Source: Holothuria scabra
Taxonomy: Eukaryota > Echinodermata > Holothuroidea > Aspidochirotida > Holothuriidae
Length of the DNA: 64,000 nucleotides
Reading direction: 5' to 3'
Assembly (NCBI GenBank): GCA_037179385.1
Contig: CM074200.1
Location: 29,453,884-29,517,883, forward strand
A model generated the notes under the pieces. That model was given only the letters and a program-made list of their open reading frames with translations, had not been told where the DNA came from and did not search any database. Both the position numbers and the translations under genes were made by a program. This document shows positions 46,636-56,909 of this stretch, piece by piece (position 1 is the stretch's first letter; every line of letters begins with the position of its first letter).

Positions 46636-49170
46636 TTAGGGGCCCCTCACGGTTCTACCATACAACAGTTCAAATGGGGCGAACCCAAGGCTTTCCTGAG
46701 TTGCCTCTCGATAAGCAAACAGGAGGGCGGGAAGATAGCGATCCCAGTCAGAGGGGCGTTCGGCACACATTCGACGTAACATTTTCTTTAAGGTCCCGTT
46801 AAACCGCTCGACGAGCCCATTACAAATCGGGTGGTAGGGTGTGGTGGTCAGCTGCTTAACAGCAAGTAATCTACCAACTTCTCGCATAACCTCGGACGTA
46901 AATTGCGTCCCCATGTCACTAAGTACTTCTTGAGGAACACCTACTCTAGTGTAAATCTCAAACAAAGCTTCAGCTACTCTTTCACTCTCAATTTTCGGCA
47001 GAGCTACCGCTTCTGGGTAACGCGTAGCATAATCGACTAGGGTTAGTATGTATCTATTCCCTCTTTCTGTGATTGGTGCAATGGGACCGACTATGTCAAC
47101 TGCTACCCTTCTAAAAGGTGTGTCTATCAATGGCATGGACCCAAGGGGTACTCGCCCAACGCTCCCTTTTGACACTGTTCTTTGACATATTTCGCATGAC
47201 AAACAATATCTACGAATGTCCTCATGCATACCCGGCCAGTAAAAACTGGACAAAATACGATCAGTTGTTTTCTTTGTTCCCAAGTGACCAGCTAAGGGCG
47301 TGTCATGTGCCAATCTCAAAACTTCTTTCCGAAATATACTCGGAACCACTAACTGATTGAAAATGTTACCATGTTCCACTTTTGGAGACTTAAACTTTCT
47401 GTATAACATACCATCCTTATTTACAAAAGTAACCTCGCTCCCACTTAGAGTGACTTTTGTTGACCCAGATTTAGCTAGTTCCCATAACTTTGCTAACTCT
47501 TGATCATCCTTTTGTGCACTTCGCACCTGTTCTTTCGAAACATTACCGGACTCTGTTCCCACCTTGAGTGGTAAGTAGGGCTTTTGCTTCCTAGCATGCT
47601 GACCTCGTGTTTCAACAGCCGCTCCCTCAGGAGTAAAAACCCTATCTGTCTCCATTGGGACCCAATCCGGATTCGGTGAGCTTGGCTCTCTTACATTAGG
47701 AATGTTCCCAACAATCAAGTCATAAATAGGACTAGCCATCACAAGAGCTTGCACTTGACCAACATAAAAAGGTGTATCAATTGAAACCGTAGCCACGGGC
47801 ACATCTAGAATTGTACCGTCTAACAATACACACCTCTTGGTCGTGCCATCATACTCGTCAGGCTTAACAAACGTTCTTCTTACAACAACGGTACTGCAAC
47901 CACTATCTCTCAGAACGCTAACTCTTCGCTTACCAACTAACCCAGGCGTGACTGGCATATTATCATTCGTACTAACAGCGCTTATAACTGGCAGTTCAGG
48001 ACCTTTTGCCTGCTGAAAATATCTGCCAGGGGGTCTGAAATAATCATACCTTTCACTCTGAATCCCAACACACATTCCAACAATCTGTTGACCTGTGTTT
48101 GACCCATCAGGACCTTTCTGAGATTCTGAAACTCGTAACCCAGCGGTCTTATTTCTAGTTTCTGTTTTAGGGGAAGGACAATCTCTGGCCAAATGGCCCC
48201 TTCCATTACAATTGTAGCATCTCACACCCTTTTGCCCCTTCGCTTTCATATCTGAATCACTAGAGTCTGGAAAACTAGCTTTCATGTCAGGGTGTGGCTT
48301 GTGTTTGTCCTCTTCAGTACCAAGAACTTTACTGTGACCTCTTTTATGAGCCTCTTGATACTTATCCGCCAGGTCAACCATCACCTTAACCGAACTAGGT
48401 TTTCTCTCCTTCAAATATACGGTAAGGTCTTTATGACACACGTTTAGTATCTGTTCACGTGTAAATAAGTCAACAACACCTTCGTAATCCTTAGCAGTGG
48501 ATGACATTTCAATCCATCTAGTGAAATACCTTCCTATTCGCTCAGCAAATTGCGAAAAAGTTTCGTTCTTGTCCAATTTTGAATTTCTAAATTTCTGTCT
48601 AAAACCTTCTTCATTCAATTCGTACCTATTTAACAAAGCAGCTTTTAGCTTGTCGTAATTATTCGCAAGATCGTCAGGTAATCTAGAATACACTTCTAAA
48701 GCTTTAGCCGTTAAGAGAGTGCTCAGGGGCACCGCCCATTTTTCTTTCTTCCACCCCATTATAGTGGCATATCTCTCAAATCTTTTCAAATACGAATCTA
48801 TGTCATCTCTGACCTCATTGAATACAGGTAACTTAGGGATTTTTCCCCACTCCTTTTTCAATTGACTCTTTGGCTCTTTCTCCTCTGAACCAGCCGCTTG
48901 CGCAATTTGAAGGTCATATTCCTTCATTTCCCTTTCATGCTGCCTTTGCTTCTGACGTTCATCCCTATCCTCTCTTTCTTTAATGAACTTTCGTAATTCT
49001 TCTCCCTCATAATCCATTGCCTTTCCCTGCTTTAAATACTCGTCAAAATCCATACTTGAAGTGGTAACTGTTTTGTCAGATATTACATACAACGTGCAAT
49101 AGTTGATACAGCAACCTAAATAGCATATCAGTAAAACAAGCAACAGGCCTCTTCGAGAAAGCATAATCAT
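46636..49170 (-). CDS. gag-pol: Unit 1 gag, protease and integrase
   Basis: 844 codons. Residues 1-39 are hydrophobic (LLLVLLICYLGCC) and precede a likelier Gag start at Met 40 (codon 49051-49053). A charged coiled region covers about 60-110. A capsid-like region at about 120-275 includes a SCAN-like stretch with EQILNVC. The CCHC zinc knuckle CYNCNGRGHLARDC is at 318-331. The aspartic protease motif DSG is at 422-424. The integrase zinc finger has H622, H629, C659 and C662. The integrase core has D692, D752 and E788, the D-D(35)E spacing. The frame breaks after GRTVRGP where the C-run at about 46643 is one base shorter than in units 2 and 3. Gag and Pol share one frame with no visible shift site. 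Confidence 0.93.
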   Translation of the reverse strand: MIMLSRRGLLLVLLICYLGCCINYCTLYVISDKTVTTSSMDFDEYLKQGKAMDYEGEELRKFIKEREDRDERQKQRQHEREMKEYDLQIAQAAGSEEKEPKSQLKKEWGKIPKLPVFNEVRDDIDSYLKRFERYATIMGWKKEKWAVPLSTLLTAKALEVYSRLPDDLANNYDKLKAALLNRYELNEEGFRQKFRNSKLDKNETFSQFAERIGRYFTRWIEMSSTAKDYEGVVDLFTREQILNVCHKDLTVYLKERKPSSVKVMVDLADKYQEAHKRGHSKVLGTEEDKHKPHPDMKASFPDSSDSDMKAKGQKGVRCYNCNGRGHLARDCPSPKTETRNKTAGLRVSESQKGPDGSNTGQQIVGMCVGIQSERYDYFRPPGRYFQQAKGPELPVISAVSTNDNMPVTPGLVGKRRVSVLRDSGCSTVVVRRTFVKPDEYDGTTKRCVLLDGTILDVPVATVSIDTPFYVGQVQALVMASPIYDLIVGNIPNVREPSSPNPDWVPMETDRVFTPEGAAVETRGQHARKQKPYLPLKVGTESGNVSKEQVRSAQKDDQELAKLWELAKSGSTKVTLSGSEVTFVNKDGMLYRKFKSPKVEHGNIFNQLVVPSIFRKEVLRLAHDTPLAGHLGTKKTTDRILSSFYWPGMHEDIRRYCLSCEICQRTVSKGSVGRVPLGSMPLIDTPFRRVAVDIVGPIAPITERGNRYILTLVDYATRYPEAVALPKIESERVAEALFEIYTRVGVPQEVLSDMGTQFTSEVMREVGRLLAVKQLTTTPYHPICNGLVERFNGTLKKMLRRMCAERPSDWDRYLPALLFAYREATQESLGFAPFELLYGRTVRGP

Positions 49171-49310
49171 TCATTCAATAGGCCGGTTACGAAAACACAA
49201 AACCACCAATCTTATTGCCACCTCAGTAGTTACTGTAATCTCGAGAAACTGGGGTCACTAAGAAAGTAAAATTTGCCAAAATACAGCTCAAATTAAGCAC
49301 TTTCAATCCT

Positions 49311-49328
49311 TTCCAGGATAGGCCCCCA
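49311..49328 (-). other. Primer-binding site, unit 1
   Basis: On the minus strand TGGGGGCCTATCCTGGAA starts three bases inside the LTR end. TGG is the complement of a tRNA CCA tail; TGGGGGC with a following CC-GG stem resembles proline tRNA primer sites but with mismatches, so the tRNA is not certain. Identical sites are at 55431-55448 and 61552-61569. Confidence 0.65.
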
Positions 49329-49331
49329 AAT

Positions 49332-50719
49332 TGTCACAAGGTTCTTTGAAAGGCAGGTGAACCAGTTTCTGTTCGAGACCACAGATCCCACCGGAAACAA
49401 CAACAAGACTACGGGACTCACAAATTTAGTTTAGTCGGCATCTGTTATTATTTACAAATTATATTTACAAACGTTTGGCAAGCGCATGGATCCATCTAAA
49501 GCCGTACCACCTTAACTTACTTACCTAAAGTACCCTAATTAAACCTAACTACTTACAATAGCTACCTTAAAAATGACGCTGGGTCAGGAACGGCTTCCAC
49601 TCTTGTCAGGCGGCTCTTTTAGCTTTGGTAGTGGGAATGGCTTCGCTTATTATCAGTGTGTTTAATTCGCGGGCGTAAACGGTCCTTCCGGTGAACGGTA
49701 GGTATCACCTCCTTAAACTAGCGATCCAATACAGTTGCGGCAAAAAGTCAAAGAGTCTGGACGAGCTTAAAAGGGGGGTAGTAGCGGTAACCCCAGTCGA
49801 ACTCCAGTTAAGGCAATAGCGACATATCTAAATCTTTATCGGCAGGATAAAAGGTGGGGTATATCGGCACACTGTCTCCTCACTGTACATGTGTAGGCCT
49901 AGGTGAAATTATCGGCACCCTCAACTGACTTCAAATAGCCTAAGTTCTCGGCACCCTGGCTTCGGGTGAACACGGTGACCATAACTGTGTGAGCATATCA
50001 ATATTTCGGTCTAATTTAGTGACGATGACATCTTAAAAATCTGAAGTTCTCACGCCACCACTGAATTAGAAAATAAATAAAGACTTTCTCACCAGGAAGA
50101 CTCGTAAACGGCAAGTCATCAGTCAGTTAATAGTCCACATGACGGCTACATTAGCGATAGTACGCAGACCATAGTTCACGTAAATGAGTATATATTCCAC
50201 CGACTCACACAATAAGCCACATTATTGCCAGAACTTTGAGAAATAGGAATTGTCCACACTATCAGATTCAACGTTGGCTACATGTTTTTTCCTCAGCAAA
50301 ATCAGTCCAAGAAATTTTCACATTTGTGCTCTCCTCTGCAGCACTCACTGTACCAACCACTTTTCCCACCAGAGTCTCTCTGTCCCAGTTTCAAATCTGC
50401 GCCGCGTCACACCTATCTTTCCTCTTCCAGACCCATAACTCCCCAGCCAAACCCTTTGTCACCCTTTACATAGGTAAATCAAATCTTAATTCTTCTAAAC
50501 ATAGGCAAATTAAATTTTCCCGCCGTACGATCACTGGTGTGACGTCGCAACTCCTGCAGACTTGCATGCCTTGAAAAGCTCAGTCAAGCGTGCAATGCAC
50601 ACGGTAGGACAAGCTTTTGTCTACTACAAACAAATAAACAACAGACCTGATTGTGAGGGCGGTATATACGGTGCGGTAACTTTGTGCCAAGAATATTCCT
50701 AAATTTGGTACCTGTGACA
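49332..50719 (-). repeat. LTR 2, shared by units 1 and 2
   Basis: 1388 bp with TGTCACA/TGTGACA ends. It serves as 5' LTR of unit 1 and 3' LTR of unit 2. Private change: A at 49751 where the other LTRs have T. Variable patch at about 50398-50403. Confidence 0.93.
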
Positions 50720-50790
50720 CTACCCCCCTCTAAAAGATATCTCCGATATCTCAACACCACAGGTAACAAAAACTTAATCAACCTTAACAC

Positions 50791-51651
50791 TTAATAAATC
50801 GTATCCTTCGGACACCTACTTAAGAAATCAGCTCCAACGTTCTCAATGCCTTTTATTGCCTTCACTACATATCGATAGGGCTGTAAACTAAGTGCCCATC
50901 TCATCACTCTTGCATTGTTCAACTTAGCTTTTGATATATAAGAAAGGGAGTGATGGTCAGTTTCCAATACAAATTCTTTACCATATAGATAAACACAGAA
51001 CTTATTTACGGCCCATACAAGAGCCAGACATTCCCTTTCCACCACGGAGTATGCCCTTTCACGTGGTTGCAATTTCTTGCTTGCAAAACATATCGGAAAT
51101 TTTGTATCCCCGTGTTCTTGCATTAGCACTGCACATTGACCAACGTCAGAGTCGTCGGTTCTTAAAATAAATGTTTCTCGCAAATCTGGGAGGTGTAGGA
51201 TTGGGGCAGAGGAAATTCGTGACTTAAGTGTACTGTAAGCCTTTTCCTGAGCTTCTCCCCATTTAACCCTTTCGGGATTTCCCTTTCTCGTCTGGTCACT
51301 CAAAGGAGCTGCAATACTAGCGTAATTTGGAATAAATTTTTGGTAATAACCAACCATTCCAAGGAACGACCTAACCTGTCTCTTAGTCATCGGCCTACTG
51401 GCTTCCAGGATTTTGGATACGTTTTCCTGATTTGGTTGTAGAATGCCTTTGCCCACTACATGGCCTAAAAACTCTAACGATTTAAACCCAACGAAACACT
51501 TTGAGGGCCTCGCCGTGAGTCCAACCTCTCTGAGCCTCCTAAGAACGCACTCCATCACCTTTAGGTGTTTTTCAAATGTCTCTGTGTATATCAATATATC
51601 GTCTATATAATTCAAAGTGTGTTCAATCTCACCTAATACCCTTCGCATCAT
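50791..51651 (-). CDS. pol: Unit 2 pol fragment: end of RT and RNase H
   Basis: 286 codons starting just after a frame break in the A-run near 51657, which is one base shorter than in units 1 and 3. It begins at MMRRVLGE, includes YIDD, the RT thumb and connection (FLGMVGYYQKF) and RNase H as in unit 1, and ends at the same stop. The start Met is an artefact of the break. Confidence 0.9.
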   Translation of the reverse strand: MMRRVLGEIEHTLNYIDDILIYTETFEKHLKVMECVLRRLREVGLTARPSKCFVGFKSLEFLGHVVGKGILQPNQENVSKILEASRPMTKRQVRSFLGMVGYYQKFIPNYASIAAPLSDQTRKGNPERVKWGEAQEKAYSTLKSRISSAPILHLPDLRETFILRTDDSDVGQCAVLMQEHGDTKFPICFASKKLQPRERAYSVVERECLALVWAVNKFCVYLYGKEFVLETDHHSLSYISKAKLNNARVMRWALSLQPYRYVVKAIKGIENVGADFLSRCPKDTIY

Positions 51652-53531
51652 GCGTGAAAAACTGCCGGTGCATTAACCAGCCCGAACGGCAAAACAGTGA
51701 ACTGAAATAGACCCTCCACTGTTACAAAAGCTGTTTTCTCTTTGTCCTCTTTAGCTAAAGGGACCTGCCAGTAGCCCTTAGTCAAATCAAATTTCGAAAA
51801 GTACTGGCCGGCAGCTATCTTGACCATGATACTATCAATATTTGGGATAGGTTCGGGGTCAAAAACGGTAATCCTGTTCAGTTTTCGATAGTCTACACAA
51901 AATCGTATGCTCTTGTCCTTTTTCTCTACAAGAACCACAGGTGATGCATAGGGTGAAGTCGAGGTCTCAATTACCCCCATTTTAAGCATACTCTGAATTT
52001 CACTCTTTACACTTTCCACCATGGCATGAGGTACCTGGTAAGGTTTGCTTCGGATTGGTTCTTGTGAGGTGAGATGAATTGTATGTTGAATTATATTTGT
52101 CCTACCAGGTATATCTGTAAGAACATCTTGAAACTCATTCAACAATTCCTTAACTTCACTGACCTGATGTAAATTCAAATCATCCCCAATATGAACATCA
52201 TTAACACACTCCTTAGATTCAATGGATGGAAAATCAACAAGTACTTTCTCACTCAATTTGACAATTTCTGCTTTCTCATAATTACTCACATCATTGTCAC
52301 TTACAATTCCATTGTCTTCTCTGCATTCATCATCAGTTGAAATTAAACATGAGCAAACTCTTTGCAGCTGTAATACAGAGGCATTGGCATCATCACTTTC
52401 TCTACTAATATACTTCTTTAACAGGTTTGCATGTATGGTTTTGATCTTTGAACCCATTTTATCCTTGTAGTCATGCTTAGCAACTTTCATCATAACATCA
52501 TATGGCCCTTTCCATTGCATCAAAAGCTTATTTGATTCTGTAGGTAGCAGAACCAATACCTTGTCACCAAGGGAAAATTTTCTATCCCTGGTACGCGCAT
52601 CGTAATATTTTTTATACCTTTTAGATGCCTTACTCAACTCTTCCTGTGCCATTTGACAAGTCTTATCCAAACGCTCTCTTAAGTCTACCACATATTGATA
52701 AGTATTCTTAACCTCCTCTTGGTCCAATTCACCTGACCAAAGCTCCTTAAGAATGGTTAGGGGCCCCCTCACGGTTCTACCATACAACAGTTCAAATGGG
52801 GCGAACCCAAGGCTTTCCTGAGTTGCCTCTCGATAAGCAAACAGGAGGGCGGGAAGATAGCGATCCCAGTCAGAGGGGCGTTCGGCACACATTCGACGTA
52901 ACATTTTCTTTAAGGTCCCGTTAAACCGCTCGACGAGCCCATTACAAATCGGGTGGTAGGGTGTGGTGGTCAGCTGCTTAACAGCAAGTAATCTACCAAC
53001 TTCTCGCATAACCTCGGACGTAAATTGCGTCCCCATGTCACTAAGTACTTCTTGAGGAACACCTACTCTAGTGTAAATCTCAAACAAAGCTTCAGCTACT
53101 CTTTCACTCTCAATTTTCGGCAGAGCTACCGCTTCTGGGTAACGCGTAGCATAATCGACTAGGGTTAGTATGTATCTATTCCCTCTTTCTGTGATTGGTG
53201 CAATGGGACCGACTATGTCAACTGCTACCCTTCTAAAAGGTGTGTCTATCAATGGCATGGACCCAAGGGGTACTCGCCCAACGCTCCCTTTTGACACTGT
53301 TCTTTGACATATTTCGCATGACAAACAATATCTACGAATGTCCTCATGCATACCCGGCCAGTAAAAACTGGACAAAATACGATCAGTTGTTTTCTTTGTT
53401 CCCAAGTGACCAGCTAAGGGCGTGTCATGTGCCAATCTCAAAACTTCTTTCCGAAATATACTCGGAACCACTAACTGATTGAAAATGTTACCATGTTCCA
53501 CTTTTGGAGACTTAAACTTTCTGTATAACAT
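51648..53531 (-). CDS. pol: Unit 2 pol fragment: integrase continuous with RT
   Basis: 627 codons. In one uninterrupted frame it runs from the integrase zinc finger and D-D(35)E core through the GPY/F-type tail to RT as far as LPFGLVNAP. This is the direct proof that integrase lies upstream of RT in the same polyprotein, because units 1 and 3 are broken between the two. It ends at the A-run break near 51657. The upstream end is the first Met inside the frame that opens after the break near 53632. Confidence 0.94.
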   Translation of the reverse strand: MLYRKFKSPKVEHGNIFNQLVVPSIFRKEVLRLAHDTPLAGHLGTKKTTDRILSSFYWPGMHEDIRRYCLSCEICQRTVSKGSVGRVPLGSMPLIDTPFRRVAVDIVGPIAPITERGNRYILTLVDYATRYPEAVALPKIESERVAEALFEIYTRVGVPQEVLSDMGTQFTSEVMREVGRLLAVKQLTTTPYHPICNGLVERFNGTLKKMLRRMCAERPSDWDRYLPALLFAYREATQESLGFAPFELLYGRTVRGPLTILKELWSGELDQEEVKNTYQYVVDLRERLDKTCQMAQEELSKASKRYKKYYDARTRDRKFSLGDKVLVLLPTESNKLLMQWKGPYDVMMKVAKHDYKDKMGSKIKTIHANLLKKYISRESDDANASVLQLQRVCSCLISTDDECREDNGIVSDNDVSNYEKAEIVKLSEKVLVDFPSIESKECVNDVHIGDDLNLHQVSEVKELLNEFQDVLTDIPGRTNIIQHTIHLTSQEPIRSKPYQVPHAMVESVKSEIQSMLKMGVIETSTSPYASPVVLVEKKDKSIRFCVDYRKLNRITVFDPEPIPNIDSIMVKIAAGQYFSKFDLTKGYWQVPLAKEDKEKTAFVTVEGLFQFTVLPFGLVNAPAVFHA

Positions 53532-53614
53532 ACCATCCTTATTTACAAAAGTAACCTCGCTCCCACTTAGAGTGACTTTTGTTGACCCAGATTTAGCTAG
53601 TTCCCATAACTTTG

Positions 53615-54079
53615 CTAACTCTTGATCATCCTTTGTGCACTTCGCACCTGTTCTTTCGAAACATTACCGGACTCTGTTCCCACCTTGAGTGGTAAGTAGG
53701 GCTTTTGCTTCCTAGCATGCTGACCTCGTGTTTCAACAGCCGCTCCCTCAGGAGTAAAAACCCTATCTGTCTCCATTGGGACCCAATCCGGATTCGGTGA
53801 GCTTGGCTCTCTTACATTAGGAATGTTCCCAACAATCAAGTCATAAATAGGACTAGCCATCACAAGAGCTTGCACTTGACCAACATAAAAAGGTGTATCA
53901 ATTGAAACCGTAGCCACGGGCACATCTAGAATTGTACCGTCTAACAATACACACCTCTTGGTCGTGCCATCATACTCGTCAGGCTTAACAAACGTTCTTC
54001 TTACAACAACGGTACTGCAACCACTATCTCTCAGAACGCTAACTCTTCGCTTACCAACTAACCCAGGCGTGACTGGCAT
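53615..54079 (-). CDS. pol: Unit 2 fragment: protease
   Basis: 154 codons containing the protease DSG motif in SVLRDSGCST and the flap-side segment YDLIVGN. It is bounded by a G-run that is one base shorter near 54150 and a T-run that is one base shorter near 53632 compared with units 1 and 3. Confidence 0.88.
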   Translation of the reverse strand: MPVTPGLVGKRRVSVLRDSGCSTVVVRRTFVKPDEYDGTTKRCVLLDGTILDVPVATVSIDTPFYVGQVQALVMASPIYDLIVGNIPNVREPSSPNPDWVPMETDRVFTPEGAAVETRGQHARKQKPYLPLKVGTESGNVSKEQVRSAQRMIKS

Positions 54080-54102
54080 ATTATCATTCGTACTAACAGC
54101 GC

Positions 54103-54879
54103 TTATAACTGGCAGTTCAGGACCTTTTGCCTGCTGAAAATATCTGCCAGGGGTCTGAAATAATCATACCTTTCACTCTGAATCCCAACACACATTCCAA
54201 CAATCTGTTGACCTGTGTTTGACCCATCAGGACCTTTCTGAGATTCTGAAACTCGTAACCCAGCGGTCTTATTTCTAGTTTCTGTTTTAGGGGAAGGACA
54301 ATCTCTGGCCAAATGGCCCCTTCCATTACAATTGTAGCATCTCACACCCTTTTGCCCCTTCGCTTTCATATCTGAATCACTAGAGTCTGGAAAACTAGCT
54401 TTCATGTCAGGGTGTGGCTTGTGTTTGTCCTCTTCAGTACCAAGAACTTTACTGTGACCTCTTTTATGAGCCTCTTGATACTTATCCGCCAGGTCAACCA
54501 TCACCTTAACCGAACTAGGTTTTCTCTCCTTCAAATATACGGTAAGGTCTTTATGACACACGTTTAGTATCTGTTCACGTGTAAATAAGTCAACAACACC
54601 TTCGTAATCCTTAGCAGTGGATGACATTTCAATCCATCTAGTGAAATACCTTCCTATTCGCTCAGCAAATTGCGAAAAAGTTTCGTTCTTGTCCAATTTT
54701 GAATTTCTAAATTTCTGTCTAAAACCTTCTTCATTCAATTCGTACCTATTTAACAAAGCAGCTTTTAGCTTGTCGTAATTATTCGCAAGATCGTCAGGTA
54801 ATCTAGAATACACTTCTAAAGCTTTAGCCGTTAAGAGAGTGCTCAGGGGCACCGCCCATTTTTCTTTCTTCCACCCCAT
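54103..54879 (-). CDS. gag: Unit 2 fragment: capsid-like region and zinc knuckle
   Basis: 258 codons from MGWKKEKWAV through the SCAN-like region to CYNCNGRGHLARDC and on to the G-run break near 54150. It corresponds to residues 139 to about 379 of the unit 1 frame. Confidence 0.9.
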   Translation of the reverse strand: MGWKKEKWAVPLSTLLTAKALEVYSRLPDDLANNYDKLKAALLNRYELNEEGFRQKFRNSKLDKNETFSQFAERIGRYFTRWIEMSSTAKDYEGVVDLFTREQILNVCHKDLTVYLKERKPSSVKVMVDLADKYQEAHKRGHSKVLGTEEDKHKPHPDMKASFPDSSDSDMKAKGQKGVRCYNCNGRGHLARDCPSPKTETRNKTAGLRVSESQKGPDGSNTGQQIVGMCVGIQSERYDYFRPLADIFSRQKVLNCQL

Positions 54880-54918
54880 TATAGTGGCATATCTCTCAAA
54901 TCTTTTTCAAATACGAAT

Positions 54919-55290
54919 CTATGTCATCTCTGACCTCATTGAATACAGGTAACTTAGGATTTTTCCCCACTCCTTTTTCAATTGACTCTTTGGCTCTTTC
55001 TCCTCTGAACCAGCCGCTTGCGCAATTTGAAGGTCATATTCCTTCATTTCCCTTTCATGCTGCCTTTGCTTCTGACGTTCATCCCTATCCTCTCTTTCTT
55101 TAATGAACTTTCGTAATTCTTCTCCCTCATAATCCATTGCCTTTCCCTGCTTTAAATACTCGTCAAAATCCATACTTGAAGTGGTAACTGTTTTGTCAGA
55201 TATTACATACAACGTGCAATAGTTGATACAGCAACCTAAATAGCATATCAGTAAAACAAGCAACAGGCCTCTTCGAGAAAGCATAATCAT
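54919..55290 (-). CDS. gag: Unit 2 fragment: Gag N-terminus
   Basis: 123 codons with the same hydrophobic leader, Met 40 and charged coiled region as unit 1. The frame breaks near 54957 (one G fewer) and a second length change follows near 54903 (one T more). Confidence 0.9.
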   Translation of the reverse strand: MIMLSRRGLLLVLLICYLGCCINYCTLYVISDKTVTTSSMDFDEYLKQGKAMDYEGEELRKFIKEREDRDERQKQRQHEREMKEYDLQIAQAAGSEEKEPKSQLKKEWGKILSYLYSMRSEMT

Positions 55291-55451
55291 TCATTCAATA
55301 GGCCGGTTACGAAAACACAAAACCACCAATCTTATTGCCACCTCAGTAGTTACTGTAATCTCGAGAAACTGGGGTCACTAAGAAAGTAAAATTTGCCAAA
55401 ATACAGCTCAAATTAAGCACTTTCAATCCTTTCCAGGATAGGCCCCCAAAT

Positions 55452-56838
55452 TGTCACAAGGTTCTTTGAAAGGCAGGTGAACCAGTTTCTGTTCGAGACC
55501 ACAGATCCCACCGGAAACAACAACAAGACTACGGGACTCACAAATTTAGTTTAGTCGGCATCTGTTATTATTTACAAATTATATTTACAAACGTTTGGCA
55601 AGCGCATGGATCCATCTAAAGCCGTACCACCTTAACTTACTTACCTAAAGTACCCTAATTAAACCTAACTACTTACAATAGCTACCTTAAAAATGACGCT
55701 GGGTCAGGAACGGCTTCCACTCTTGTCAGGCGGCTCTTTTAGCTTTGGTAGTGGGAATGGCTTCGCTTATTATCAGTGTGTTTAATTCGCGGGCGTAAAC
55801 GGTCCTTCCGGTGAACGGTAGGTATCACCTCCTTAAACTAGCGATCCAATACAGTTGCGGCAAAAAGTCATAGAGTCTGGACGAGCTTAAAAGGGGGGTA
55901 GTAGCGGTAACCCCAGTCGAACTCCAGTTAAGGCAATAGCGACATATCTAAATCTTTATCGGCAGGATAAAAGGTGGGGTATATCGGCACACTGTCTCCT
56001 CACTGTACATGTGTAGGCCTAGGTGAAATTATCGGCACCCTCAACTGACTTCAAATAGCCTAAGTTCTCGGCACCCTGGCTTCGGGTGAACACGGTGACC
56101 ATAACTGTGTGAGCATATCAATATTTCGGTCTAATTTAGTGACGATGACATCTTAAAAATCTGAAGTTCTCACGCCACCACTGAATTAGAAAATAAATAA
56201 AGACTTTCTCACCAGGAAGACTCGTAAACGGCAAGTCATCAGTCAGTTAATAGTCCACATGACGGCTACATTAGCGATAGTACGCAGACCATAGTTCACG
56301 TAAATGAGTATATATTCCACCGACTCACACAATAAGCCACATTATTGCCAGAACTTTGAGAAATAGGAATTGTCCACACTATCAGATTCAACGTTGGCTA
56401 CATGTTTTTTCCTCAGCAAAATCAGTCCAAGAAATTTTCACATTTGTGCTCTCCTCTGCAGCACTCACTGTACCAACCACTTTTCCCACCAGAGTCTCTC
56501 TGTCCCAGTTTCAAATCTCGCCGCCTCACATCTATCTTTCCTCTTCCAGACCCATAACTCCCCAGCCAAACCCTTTGTCACCCTTTACATAGGTAAATCA
56601 AATCTTAATTCTTCTAAACATAGGCAAATTAAATTTTCCCGCCGTACGATCACTGGTGTGACGTCGCAACTCCTGCAGACTTGCATGCCTTGAAAAGCTC
56701 AGTCAAGCGTGCAATGCACACGGTAGGACAAGCTTTTGTCTACTACAAACAAATAAACAACAGACCTGATTGTAAGGGCGGTATATACGGTGCGGTAACT
56801 TTGTGCCAAGAATATTCCTAAATTTGGTACCTGTGACA
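55452..56838 (-). repeat. LTR 3, shared by units 2 and 3
   Basis: 1387 bp with the same 7-bp inverted ends. Private changes: A at 56774 (GTAAGGG, others GTGAGGG) and the variable patch at about 56519-56532. Confidence 0.93.
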
Positions 56839-56909
56839 CTACCCCCCTCTAAAAGATATCTCCGATATCTCAACACCACAGGTAACAAAAACTTAATCAA
56901 CCTTAACAC

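Noticed and set aside
47118..47360. An 80-codon plus-strand frame inside the integrase region, seen in all units
   Set aside because: Antisense shadow of the integrase coding sequence.
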